This document shows, in pieces, positions 33,552-45,012 of a stretch of 64,000 nucleotides of DNA (position 1 is the first letter of the stretch; the number at the start of each line of letters is the position of its first letter). The translations under genes and the position numbers were made by a program. Source of the stretch: Triticum aestivum (Eukaryota > Streptophyta > Magnoliopsida > Poales > Poaceae); NCBI RefSeq assembly GCF_018294505.1, contig NC_057800.1, forward strand, positions 171,859,703 through 171,923,702, given 5' to 3'. Below the pieces are notes generated by a model. The model was not told the DNA's origin. It ran no database searches and saw only the letters and a program-made list of their open reading frames with translations.

Positions 33552-36530
33552 TCAAAACTTGCATCGACGTAACCCTTTACGATGAACCTTTTTTTTCATG
33601 TCCATAATCGAGAAACATATCCTTATTCCACTAAGGATAATTTTGACCAATGTCAAGTGATCTACTCCTAGATCACTATTGTACTCCCTTGCCAAACTCA
33701 GGGCAGGGTATACAATAGGTTTGGTACACAGCATGGCATACTTTATAGAACCTATGGCTGAGGCATAGGGAATGACTTTCATTCTCTCTCTATCTTCTGG
33801 CGTGGTCGGGTTTTGAGTCTTACTCAACTTCACACCTTGCAACACAGGCAAGAACTCCTTCTTTGACTGTTCCATTTTAAACTACTTCAAAATCTTGTCA
33901 AGGTATGTACTCATTGAAAAACTTATCAAGCGTCTTGATCTATCTCTATAGATCTTGATGCTCAATATGTAAGCAGCTTCACCGAGGTCTTTGTTTGAAA
34001 AAACTATTTTCAAACATTCCTTTATGCTTTGCAGAATAATTCTACATCATCTCCGATCATCAATATGCCATACATATACTTATCAGAAATGTTGTAGTGC
34101 TCCCACTCACTTTCTTGTAAATACAGGCTTCACCGCAAGTCTGTATAAAACTATATGCTTTGATCAACTTATCAAAGCATATATTCCAACTCCGAGATGC
34201 TTGCACCAGTCCATAGATGGATCGCTGGAGCTTGCATATTTAGTTAACACCTTTAGGATCGACAAAACCTTCTAGTTGCATCGTATACAACTCTTCTTTA
34301 ATAAATCCATTAAGGAATGAAGTTTTGTTTATCCATTTGCCAGATTTCATAAAATGCGGCAATTGCTAACATGATTCGGACAGACTTAAGCATAGATACG
34401 AGTGAGAAACTCTCATCATAGTCAACACCTTGAACTTGTCGAAAACCTTTTTCGACTAGCTTTGTAGATAGTAACACTACTATCAGCGTCCGTCTTCCTC
34501 TTGAAGATCCATTTATTTTCTATGGCTTACCGATCAACGGGCAAATCCATCAAAGTCCATACTTTGTTCTCATACATGGATCATATCTCAGATTTCATGG
34601 TCTCAAACCATTTCATGGAATCTGGGATCATCATCGCTTCCTCATAGTTCGTAGGTTCGTCATGGTCTAGTAACATGACTTCCAGAACAGGATTACCATA
34701 CCACTCTGGAGAGGATCTCACTCTGGTTTACCTACAAGATTCGGTAGTAACTTGATCTAAAGTTATATGATTATCATCATTAGCTTCCTCACTAATTGGT
34801 GTAGTAGTCACAAGAACAGATTTCTGTGATGAACTACTTTCCAATAAGGGAGAAGGTACAATTACCTTATCAAGTTTTCTACTTTCCTCCCACTCACTTC
34901 TTTCGTGAGAAACTCCTTCTCTAGAAAGGATCCATTCTCAGCAATGAATAACTTGCCTTCGGATCTATGATAGAAGGTGTACCCAACATTTTCTTTTGGG
35001 TAACCTATGAAGATTTACTTCTCCGATTTGGGTTCGAGCTTATCATGTTGAAACTTTTTCACATAAGCATCGCAGTCCCAAACTTTAAGAAACGTCAGCT
35101 TAGGTTTCTTGCCAAACCATAGTTCATACGGTGTCGTCTCAACGGATTTAGATGGTGCCCTATTGAACGTGAATGCAGCTGTCTCTAATGCATAACCCCA
35201 AAACTTTAGTGGTAAATCGGTAAGAAACATCATAGATTGCACTATATCCAATAAAGTATGGTTATGACGTTCGGACACACCATTATGCTGTGGTGTTCCA
35301 GGTGGCATGAATTTGTGAAACTATTCCACAATGTTTTAATTGAAGACCAAAATCGTAACTCAAATATTCATCTTCTTCGATCATATCGTAGAAACTTTTA
35401 TTTTTGTTACGATGATTCTCCACTTCACTCTGAAATCCTTTGAACTTTTCAAATGTTTCAGACTTGTGTTTCATCAAGTAGATATACTCATATCTGCTCA
35501 AATCATCTGTGAAGATCAGAAAATAATGATACCTGCCATGAGCCTCAATATTCATCGGACCACATACATCAGTATGTATGATTTCCAACAAATCTGTTGC
35601 TCGCTCCATTGTTCCGGAGAACGGAGTCTTAGTCATCTTGCCTATGAGGCATGGTTCGCAAGCATCAACTGATTCATAATCAAGTGATTCCAAAAGCCCA
35701 TCAGCATGGATTTTCTTCATGCGCTTTACACCAATATGACCTAAACGGCAGTGCCACAAATAAGTTGCACTATCATTATTAACTTTGCATCTTTTGGTTT
35801 CAGTATTATGAATATGTGTATCACTACGATCGAGATCCAATGAACCATTTTCATTGGGTGTGTAACCATATAAGGTTTTATTCATGTAAACAGAACAACA
35901 ATTTATTCTCTTACTTAAATGAATAACCGTATTACAATAAACATGATCAAATCATATTCATGCTCAACGCAAACACCAAATAACACTTATTTAGGTTCAA
36001 CACTAATCTCGAAAGTATAGGGAGTGTGCGATGATGATCATATCAATCTTGGAACCACTTCCAACACACATCGTCACTTCACCCTTAACTAGTCTCTGTT
36101 TATTCTGCAACTCCTGTTTCGAGTTACTAATCTTAGTAACTGAACTAGTATCAAATACTGAGGGGTTTCTATAAACACTAGTAAAGTACACATCAATAAC
36201 ATGTATATCAAATATACTTATGTTCACTTTTCCATCCTTCTTATCCGCCAATCACTTGGGGTAGTTCCGCTTCCAGTGACCAGTTCCTTTGCAATAGAAG
36301 CACTTAGTCTCAGGCTCAGGATCAGACTTGGGCTTCTTCACTTGAGTAGCAACTTGCTTGCCGTTCTTCTTGAAGTTCCCCTTCTTCCCTTTGCCCTTTT
36401 TCTTGAAACTAGTGGTCTTGTCAACCATCAACACTTGATGCTCTTTCTTGATTTCTACCTTCATTGATTTCATCATCATGAAAAGCTCGAGAGTCGTTTT
36501 CGTCATCCCTTGCATAATATAGTTCATCAT
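33552..36530 (-). pseudogene. gag-pol remnants of the Angela-type Copia
   Basis: From right to left: a gag knuckle CFYCKGTGHWKRNYPK (about 36297-36252, last Cys replaced by Tyr), then a protease-like stretch with DTSS where Copia has DTG (about 36140). The GAG-pre-integrase segment is YLWHCRLGHIGVKRMKK (35885-35283), with the integrase core TDVCGPM and then, after a frameshift near 35300, PPGTPQHNGVSERHN. An RT relic with EDRERMKVIPYASAIGS is at 33875-33552. The 330 bp between 33551 and 33221 hold only short RNase H tail fragments (VADPLTK), so most of RNase H is deleted. Between 34200 and 35010 the frame is full of stops. Catalytic losses make the copy inactive. Confidence 0.85.
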
Positions 36531-38272
36531 GAAGTTCTACTAACTTGGTGATGGTGACTAGAGAATTCTTCCAATCACTATTTTATCTGGAAGATTAACC
36601 CCCACTTGATTCAAGCGATTGTAGTACCCAGACAATCTGAGCACATGCTCACTAGTTGAGCGATTCTCCTCCATCTTTTAGCTATAGAACTTGTTGGAGA
36701 CTTCATATCTCTCAACTCGGGTATTTTCTTGAAATATTAACTTCAACTCCTGGAACATCTCATATGGTCCATGACGTTCAAAACGTCTTTGAAGTCTAGA
36801 TTATAAGCCGTTTAAGCATGGTGCACTAAACTATCAAATAGTCATCATATTGAGCTAGCCAAACATTCATAACGTCTGCATCTGCTCCTGCAATAGGTCC
36901 GTCACCTAGCGGTGCATCAAGGACATAATTCTTCTATGCAGCAATGAGGATAAACCTCAGATCACAGATCCAATCCGCATCTTTGCTACTTACATTTTTC
37001 AACACAATTTTCTTTAGGAACATATCAAAATAAACATATGAAAGCAACAACGCGAGCTATTGATCTACAACATAGATATGCTAATACTACCAGGACTAAG
37101 TTCATGATAAATTAAAGTTCAATTAATCATATTACTTAAGAACTCCCACTTAGATAGACATCCCTCTAATCCTCTAAGTTATTACGTGATCCAAATCAAT
37201 TAAACCATGTCCGATCATCACGTGAGATGGAGTAGTTTCATTGGTGAACATCACTATGTTGATCATATCTACTATATGATTCACGCTCGACCTTTCGGTC
37301 TTCGTGTTCCGAGGCCATATCTGTATATGCTTGGCTCGTCAAGTATAACCTGAGTATTCTACATGTGCAACTGTTTTGCACCTGTTGTATTTGAACATAG
37401 AGCCTATCACACCCGATCATCACGTGGTGTCTCAGCATGAAGAACTTTCACAATGGTGCATACTCAGGGAGAACACTTCTTGATAATTAGTGAGAGATCA
37501 TCTTAAAATGCTACTGTCAATCAAAGCAAGATAAGATGCATAAAAGATAAACATTACATGCAATCAATATAAGTGATATGATATGGCCATCATCATCTTG
37601 TGCTTGTGATCTCCATCTTCGAAGCACCGTCGTGATCACCATCGTCACCGGCGCGACACCTTGATCATCATCGTAGCATCGTTGTCGTCTCGCCAATCTT
37701 ATGCTTCCACAACTATCGCTATCACTTAGTGATAAAGTAAAGCATTACAGCGCAGTTGCATTGCATACAATAAAGCGACAACCATATGGCTCCTGCCAGT
37801 TGCCGATAACTCGGTTAAAAAACATGATCATCTCATACAATAAAATTTAGCATCATGTCTTGACCATATCACATCACAACATGCTCTGCAAAAACAAGTT
37901 AGACGTCCTCTACTTTGTTGTTGCAAGTTTTACGTGGCTGCTACGGGCTTAAGCAAGAACCAATCTTACCTACGCATCAAAACCACGACGATAGTTTGTC
38001 AAGTTGGTGCTGTTTTAACCTTCTCAAGGACCGGGCGTAGCCACACTCGGTTCAACTAAAGTTGGAGAAACTGTCACCCGCTAGTCACCTTTGTGCAAAG
38101 CACGTCGGGAGAACCGGTCTCGCGTAAGTGTACGCGTAATGTCGGTCCGGGCCACTTCATCCAACAATTCCGCCGAACCAAAGTATGACATGCTGGTAAG
38201 CAGTATGACTTATATCGCCCACAACTCACTTGTGTTCTACTCGTGCATATAACATCAACACATAAAACCTAG

Positions 38273-38284
38273 GCTCTGATACCA
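38273..38284 (-). other. Primer-binding site of the Angela-type Copia
   Basis: The minus strand reads TGGTATCAGAGCC one base after the 5' LTR end, complementary to initiator tRNA-Met. About 1.7 kb of degenerate leader and gag N-terminal sequence lies between it and the gag knuckle (36531-38272), without a usable frame. Confidence 0.85.
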
Positions 38285-38285
38285 C

Positions 38286-40037
38286 TGTTGGGAAATGTAG
38301 TAATTTCAAAAAATTTCCTACGCACACGCAAGATCATGGTGATGCATAGCAACTAGAGGGGAGAGTGAGATCTACGTACCCTTGTAGACTGACAGCGGAA
38401 GCGTTATGACAACGCGGTTGATGTAGTCGTACGTCTTCACGGCCCGACCGATCAAGCACCGAAACTACAGCACCTCCGAGTTCTAGCACACATTCAGCTC
38501 GATGACGATCCCCGGACTTCGATCCAGCAAAGTGTCGGGGAAGAGTTCCGTCAGCACGACGGCGTGGTGATGATCTTGATGTTCTACCGTCGCAGGGCTT
38601 CGCCTAAGCACCGCTACAATATTATCAAGGAGTATGGTGGAAGGGGGCACTGCACACGGCTAAGAAAATGATCACGAGGATCAACTTGTGTGTCTATGGG
38701 GTGCCCCCTGCCCCCATATATAAAGGAGTGGAGGAGGGGAGGGCCGGCCCTCTCTATGGCGCGCCCTAGGGGAGTCCTACTCCCACCGGGAGTAGGATTC
38801 CCCCTTTCCTAGTCCAACTAGGAGTCCTTCCATGTAGTAGGAGTAGGAGACAAGGAAGGGGAAGAGGGAAGAGAAGGAAGGAGGGGGCGCAGCCCCTCCC
38901 CTTAGTCCAATTCGGACTAGGCCTTGGGGGGGGGCGTGTGGCCTGCCTCTCCCTCTCCCCTAAAGCCCAATAAGGACCATATACTTCTTCCCCTGTATTC
39001 CCGTAACTCCTCGGTACTCCGAAAAATACCCGAACCACTCGGAACCTTTCCGATGTCTGAATATAGTCGTCCAATATATCGATCTTTACGTCTTAACCAT
39101 TTCGAGACTCCTCGTCATGTCCCCGATCTCATCCGGGACTCCGAACTCCTTCGGTACATCAAAACTCATAAACTCATAATATAACCGTCATTGAAACCTT
39201 AAGCGTGCGGACCCTACGGGTTCGAGAACAATGTAGACATGACCGAGACATGTCTCCGGTCAATAACCAATAGTGGAACCTAGATGCTCATATTGGCTCC
39301 CACATATTCTACGAAGATCTTTATCGGTCAGACCGCATAACAACATACGTTGTTCCCTTTGTCATCGGTATGTTACTTGCCCGAGATTCAATCGTCGGTA
39401 TCTCAATACCTAGTTCATTCTCGTTACCGACAAGTCTCTTTACTCGTTTCGTAATACATCATCTCGCAACTAACTCATTAGTTGCAATGCTTGCAAGGCT
39501 TATGTGATGTGCATTACCGAGAGGGCCCAGAGATACCTCTCCGACAATCGGAGTGACAAATCCTAATCTCGAAATACGCCAACCCAACATGTACCTTTGG
39601 AGACACCTGTAGAGCTCCTTTATAATCACCCAGTTATGTTGTGACGTTTGGTAGCACACAAAGTGTTCCTCCGGCAAACGGGAGTTGCATAATCTCATAG
39701 TCATAGGAACATGTATAAGTCATGAAGAAAGCAATAGCAACATACTAAACGATCGGGTGCTAAGATAATGGAATGGGTCATGTCAATCACATCATTCTCC
39801 TAATGATGTGATCCCGTTAATCAAATGACAACACATGTCTATGGTTAGGAAACATAACCATCTTCGATTAACGAGCTAGTCAAGTAGAGGCATACTAGTG
39901 ACACTTTGTTTGTCTATGTATTCACACATGTATTATGTTTCCGGTTAATACAATTCTAGCATGAATAATAAACATTTATCATGAAATAAGGAAATAAATA
40001 ATAACTTTATTATTGCCTCTAGGGCATATTTCCTTCA
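38286..40037 (-). repeat. 5' LTR of the Angela-type Copia
   Basis: 1752 bp, nearly collinear with 31474-33220 and differing by scattered substitutions and small indels. It drives minus-strand transcription. Core-promoter position is about 38718-38726. Confidence 0.92.
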
Positions 40038-40042
40038 GTATC

Positions 40043-42400
40043 CCATTCCATGCCTTGATGATATGCTTGATGAACTTAGTGGTGCCACTATATTTTTCAA
40101 GATTGATCTTAAAAGTGGTTACTATCAAATCCGCATACAAGAGGGTGATGAATGGAAAACCGCTTTTAAAACCAAGTTTGGGTTGTATGAGTGGTTAGTC
40201 ATGCCTATGGGTCTATCGGAAGCACCGGGTAGTTTTATGCGTCTTATGAATCATGTCTTTCGCCCTTACATTGGTGTGTTTGTTGTGGTCTACTTCGATG
40301 ATATCCTTGTTTATAGCAAATCTCTTAAAGATCATGTCACCCATGTTCGAACCATTTTGCAAACTCTTCGAAAAGATAGTCTCTATGCCAACATGGAAAA
40401 GTGCCTTTTCGGTGTTGATAAGCTCGTTTTCTTGGGTTTTGTTGTTTCCTCTAAGGGTGTTCATGTTGATGATTCTAAGATCAATGCTATAAAAACTTGG
40501 CCACAACCAACCAACTTGCATCAAGTGCGTAGCTTCCTTGGTTTAGCCGGTTTCTATCATAGATTTGTGAAGGACTTTAGCACCATTGCTTCACCTTTGC
40601 ATGCTTTGAGCAAGAAAAATGCGCCTTTTGTTTGGGGACCATCCCAAGATACCGCTTTCAATGAGCTTAAGAATTTGCTTACTCATGCTCCCGTGCTTGC
40701 ATTACTCAACTTTAACAACCCTTTTAGATTTATTGCGATGCTAGTGGTAATGACATAGGAGGTGTGTTAACGCAAGAGAAGAACCCCATAGCTTACATTA
40801 GTGAGAAACTTTCCGGAGCGCAACTCAATTACCCCATCTATGACAAAGAGTTGTATGCTTTAGTGCGAGTTTTGCATGAATGTGAGCACTATCTTCGCCC
40901 TCATGAATTCATCATTCATACCGATCATGAAACGCTTAAATACCTTAAGGTTCAAACCAAGTTGAACAAGCGTCATGCTAAATGGAGTGAATTCATTGAG
41001 TCTTTTCCTTATGTCATCAAGTACATCAAGGGTAAGGAAAATTTTATGGTGGATGCTCTTTCCCGCATATGCATGCTTGTTACTCAACTTGAATTGGATG
41101 TCATTGGCTTTGAGCACATAAAAGACTTGTATGAGAATGATCCTACTTTTGCTACTCCTTATGCCAAATGTTTGACGCATACCTCTTGGGAACGCTATTA
41201 CATCAAAGATGGATATCTTGAGAGCTAACAAACTTTGCATCCCCAAGTCTTCTCTTCGTTTGTTGCTTTTGCAGGAATCTCATGGAGGAGGACTAATGGG
41301 ACATTTTGGACGCGGCAAGACTTTTGCTACGCTCTCCAAGAACTACTATTGGCCCAAGATGTTTCACGACGTCAACCGCTTCACCAACCGATGCTCTACA
41401 GGTCGCAAAGCTAAGTCTAAATCTCAATCCCATGGCCTTTACATGCCTCTCCCAATTCCATATCAACCATGGGAAGCCATTAGCATGGATTTTGTACTTG
41501 GATTGCCTAGAACTCGAAATGGAAAGGATTCGGTATTTGTCGTTGTGGACCGATTCTCTAAGATGGCACATTTCATTCCTTGCAACAAGATAGACGATGC
41601 TTCACATGTTGCCAATCTCTTTTGTAGGGAAATATTGTGTCTACATGGAGTGCCAAAGATGATCGTCTCGGACCGTGACATCAAGTTCCTAAGCTACTTT
41701 TGGAAGACCCTATGCGCCAAGCTCGGAATCAAGCTACTCTTCTCCATGGCGTACCATCCACAAACCGACGGCCAAACAGAGGTGACCAACCGCACACTCT
41801 CCGCTCTACTTCGCGTGCTCATCAAGAAAAACATCAAGGAGTGGGAGGTGTGTCTACCTATCCCTGAGTTTGCCTACAACCGAGTAAGACACTCAACAAC
41901 CGGCAAGTCCCGTTTCGAGGTCGTATACAGATGCAACCCATTGTCACCATTGGACATTCTTCCTCTACAACTACAAGAGCGCATCAATATGGACGCAAGT
42001 GCACGTGTGAACCATCTCAAGAAGGTGCAGGAAGATACAAGGCACACAATCAAGCGCCAACTACAACGACCAAGCTCAACATCAACAAGCAACCCATGGT
42101 ATTCGACATTGGTGATCTTGTGTGGCTACACCTTCGCAGAGACCGCTTCACCAATGAACGCAAGTCCAAGCTTCTACCTCGAGTGGATGGACCCTTCAAG
42201 GTGCTTGCACGCTACAACAACAACGCTTACAAGATTTACCTCCCACGCGACAAGTACAATGTGAGCGGCATCTTCAATGTCAAGGACCTCTCGCCCTACC
42301 ATGGTGATGAAAAATTTGATCCGAGGTCGGATCTTCCCCAAGGGAGGGGAGATGATGTGGAGCATCCCAAGGTCATCCCCATGGACCTACCATAGTCTCA
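40043..42400 (+). pseudogene. pol of element E, 3' part: RT, RNase H, integrase, CRM-like tail
   Basis: This continues the RT exactly where 31473 stopped (PIPCLDDMLDELSGATIFFK) with YFDDILVYS at about 40288-40314. After a frameshift near 40745 comes RNase [26 protein letters not shown]. Integrase (from about 41270) has [18 protein letters not shown], a finger with one Cys replaced ([10 protein letters not shown]), and core residues in [22 protein letters not shown] and [14 protein letters not shown]. Another shift lies near 42090. The last frame crosses into the 3' LTR at 42353 ([17 protein letters not shown]), meets TAG at 42393-42395, and continues with GPMTRARARALK. Confidence 0.88.
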
Positions 42401-43427
42401 CCAAGTGCCTAGTGGACCCATGACACGAGCACGTGCAAGAGCTCTCAAAACCAAGGTGACATCTCTCCTCTCACAAGTTCACTTCGATGCACATGAGACA
42501 TGGCTACTACCTCAAATGGATACATTATGCATACTCAGGTATCAAGGAGTTAGCCACGAAGAAGCTAAGAAGAAAGGAGAATCAGAAGAGGAAGCTGGAC
42601 GGGAAGAAGAAGAGCTGCGGAAGAAGCTACAGGCTCTGGATGACCGGCCCATCCCGGACGTCCGGCCCCTGAAGATCACACCATCCAAAGGAAACCAGGC
42701 CAGCGCATGCTACAGCGGCCGGATGTCCGACCTGGACCGGACGTCCGATACCTCCCAGGCTCCGGATGACCGAGCACCTCTGGACGACCGGCACACCCAC
42801 ACCTGAGCCGAATATACGGATTTCCGAAGCCCTCCGAACGACCGACGCCCCGGACGACTGACCCCTGTCGGACGTCCGACCGAAGATCACCTGAGGTGAA
42901 TCTACGGATGTTCGACGAGCACTGGACGTCCGGACCCTCGCGAGCCTCCGGACGACCAGTGATTCCTGGACGTCCGACGCCTGTGTGTTGTTATGTGTTG
43001 GGCTGCATCACATGTACCCCTTCACCCACCTGGACTATATATACTCTTCTCCTACCTATGTTTTAGGGTTAGCATTGGTTTAGCTCATATTTAGAGATAG
43101 AGCATTGCTCATCCACATCGGATCTACTCCATGAGAGAGACCGCGACCCCTCTTCGGAGAAGATCCCTTTGGATTCAAGATCCCTTTACGGGAAGATCCC
43201 CTTGTGGATTCAAGACCTCCTCGAAGAGAAGACCGTTACCTTTGTATCGTCCCTAGTTGACCGTTGATCGTGTGATCTCTTTTGTACTCGAGGATCTAGC
43301 ATATGTGTGACTATTTCTTGTTGGTTTAGTGATTCTCTCGTGTTTCCCCTCATGTTTTCCCTCGTGTTATTCGCAGGATCCGCTCCTTTCGTGAAAGATC
43401 GGGCGATTAGGGTTCTACCCTACATCA
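42353..43427 (+). repeat. 3' LTR of element E
   Basis: 1075 bp, directly preceded by the purine tract AAGGGAGGGGAGA (42340-42352). It carries the same CGGACGTCCG-type cluster (42640-42980) and TATATATAC at about 43036-43044 as the 5' LTR. The first ~450 bases still encode pol-like residues. Confidence 0.9.
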
Positions 43428-43564
43428 GAATGTTTCATTGCTGCTCTGACTGGTTGTGGGGCATTAGGGCTAAAATATATAGAGCTTTTTTTTCTGTTCA
43501 CTGCTTGTCCCAAACACTCAGAATAGATGCGAAGGATCTCATTCAATCATGTGGCACTATTTAC

Positions 43565-44786
43565 TTAATCATTAAGAAAGATAAGACTGTCGTCAACAAA
43601 TAGTAAATGATTGATCCAAGGTGACCAAACACTTACTCGAATGCCATGATCAATGAGGTTGTCACCGTAGTAATTCATCCGAGATGTGAGGCCTTTGGCG
43701 GACAACAAGAACATGAAGGGAGACCAAGGGTCCCCCTGCCGTAATCCTCTTGAAGGTATAAAGGAAGGGAGGAGACAACCTTTCACCTTCACTAAAAACC
43801 GAACGGAGGAGATAACCATTCACCTTCACTGAAAACCGAACTGAGGAGACACATTTCATGATCAGACTGACAAATTTGTCGCAAAAACCCATCTTGATCA
43901 TCATCGCTTCCAAGTAGTGCCATTCAACTCTATCATATGCCTTGAGCATATCGAGCTTAACTGCACATGATACTGACTTGACTCTTTTATTCTTTTTCAT
44001 GGCATGTACGCTCTCATATGCAACCAAGACATTATCGATGATTAATCGTCCTGGTACAAATGCGCTCCGCTCCACACCAACTGTCTCATCCATAAGACCC
44101 ATGAATCCATTTGTGCTAGCCTTGGCCCCAATCTTGTAAAGAATAGGACACAGAGCAATTGGTCTGAACTGAGAAATCTTTTGGGGGTTCCGTACCTTTG
44201 GGATCAGTGTGATCGACATGTCGTTTAGACCTGAAGGTAGGTCGCCCCCATTAAGAAAATCTAGTAGGGCACTTGTAACATCTACGCCCACAATCTCCCA
44301 ATGTCATTGGAAGAAACCTATTGTAAATCCGTCTACCCCGGGTGCCTTCGAGGGAGCCATCTAAAATAGAGCGGTTTTTATCTCCTCTATCGAGTAATAT
44401 TTGGAGAAAGATTCATTCATGGACTCACTAACTCGGCTAGGAACATATCAAAGAAAATGTTGCATATCATTGTATCCCTAAGACTGATACAAACTTTGGT
44501 AAAAAACATTTATTTTTGTTTTCAGTTCATCAGGATCAACACTAGTTCTTCCATCTTCAAGTTTAAGAGAAGTGGTCCTATTATCTTATTTTCATTGGGC
44601 ATCACGGGCTTGAAAAAATATAGTGTTTCGATCACCTGCTTGAAGCCAACAAACCCGAGAATGTTGTTTCATCCTGATTTCTTCTTGACGAAGGGCCTCA
44701 CATAACTGAGAAGCAACAGTTCGCTCTTCTTCAGTCTGGCCTTGTCCAATTGAGGCAACGCGAAGGCGTTCTAATCTGGAATGCAA
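43565..44786 (-). pseudogene. LINE ORF2, 5' part: RT domain with internal duplication
   Basis: The minus strand reads EEIRMKQHSRVCWLQAGDRNT (44700 region), then SITLIPKVRNPQKISQFRPIA, AFVPGRLIIDNVLVAYE, KLDMLKAYDRVEWHYLE, and in another frame GLRQGDPWSPFMF and LLFVDDSLIF. These are RT motifs of plant LINEs, including the FVDD catalytic pair. A short tandem duplication (SVRFLVKVKGCLL / SVRFSVKVNGYLL, about 43745-43860) breaks the frame between them. The sequence is cut at 43432 by the Gypsy duplication. Confidence 0.85.
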
Positions 44787-44932
44787 TTTGTGTACCTTTT
44801 TAGCCAGGTTACCGAACTTACACTCACCCTAGGAGCCGAGATCTCGATGTACTGTTTCTAGAGCATGAGCAAATCATCAAAACCTCTCTGGCTAGACCTC
44901 AAAGTCCATAGACTTTTTAAAATGGTGTCGTA

Positions 44933-44969
44933 TGATGACCCACAAGTATAGGGGATCTATCGTAGTCCT
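44933..44969. repeat. Short terminal fragment of a Sabrina/Fatima-type LTR
   Basis: The minus strand ends ...GATAGATCCCCTATACTTG and GGGTCATCA, the typical 3' terminus of Athila-type LTRs in this group. Only about 37 bp remain, between the truncated LINE and the truncated SIRE-type Copia. Confidence 0.5.
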
Positions 44970-45012
44970 TGGCAACAACTACCCAAAAGGGACAAAGAGA
45001 ACCCATAGACAG

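Larger units (their letters stand above)
31474..40037 (-). mobile_element. Angela-type Ty1/copia element, minus strand, inserted in RT of element E
   Basis: Two ~1.75-kb LTRs (38286-40037 as 5', 31474-33220 as 3') and the exact duplication GTATC (31469-31473, 40038-40042) delimit 8564 bp. Primer site and purine tract are where expected for minus-strand reading. Internal order is gag knuckle, protease, GAG-pre-integrase, integrase, RT, as in Copia. Coding is heavily damaged and most of RNase H is deleted, although the LTRs look similar to each other. Termini TGAAGGAAATATGCCC...ACGTTTCCCAACA and length match the abundant Angela/WIS/BARE group. Confidence 0.93.
25986..43427 (+). mobile_element. 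Ty3/gypsy element E, CRM-like, split by an Angela-type Copia
   Basis: Termini TGATGCGG and ...CTACATCA are flanked by exact GAATG duplications (25981-25985, 43428-43432). LTRs are 25986-27058 and 42353-43427. Without the Copia (31474-40037 plus one GTATC) the element is about 8.9 kb. Order is PBS, gag, protease, RT, RNase H, integrase, with a purine tract AAGGGAGGGGAGA inside the coding region just before the 3' LTR. The reading frame runs into the LTR with GPMTRARARALK, as in the C-terminal motif of CRM-lineage elements. It carries several stops and shifts, so it is inactive. It is inserted in the LINE. Confidence 0.9.
24085..44932 (-). mobile_element. 5'-truncated LINE (L1-type), split by the CRM-like Gypsy
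   Basis: Read from right to left on the minus strand, the parts are an RT N-terminal linker, RT (44786-43565), then after the Gypsy a zinc-binding RT-associated domain (25608-25012) and an RNase H domain (24753-24242), ending in A7 (24091-24085). That order is that of plant L1-type LINE ORF2. The endonuclease is missing, so the 5' end is truncated at about 44932. LINE sequence totals about 3.4 kb (24085-25985, 43428-44932). No target duplication was identified. Confidence 0.85.

Noticed and set aside
25986..43427. Centromere location because of the CRM-like Gypsy
   Set aside because: No centromeric satellite or clusters of CRM copies are seen. One decayed copy in a mixed nest next to a gene does not indicate a centromere.
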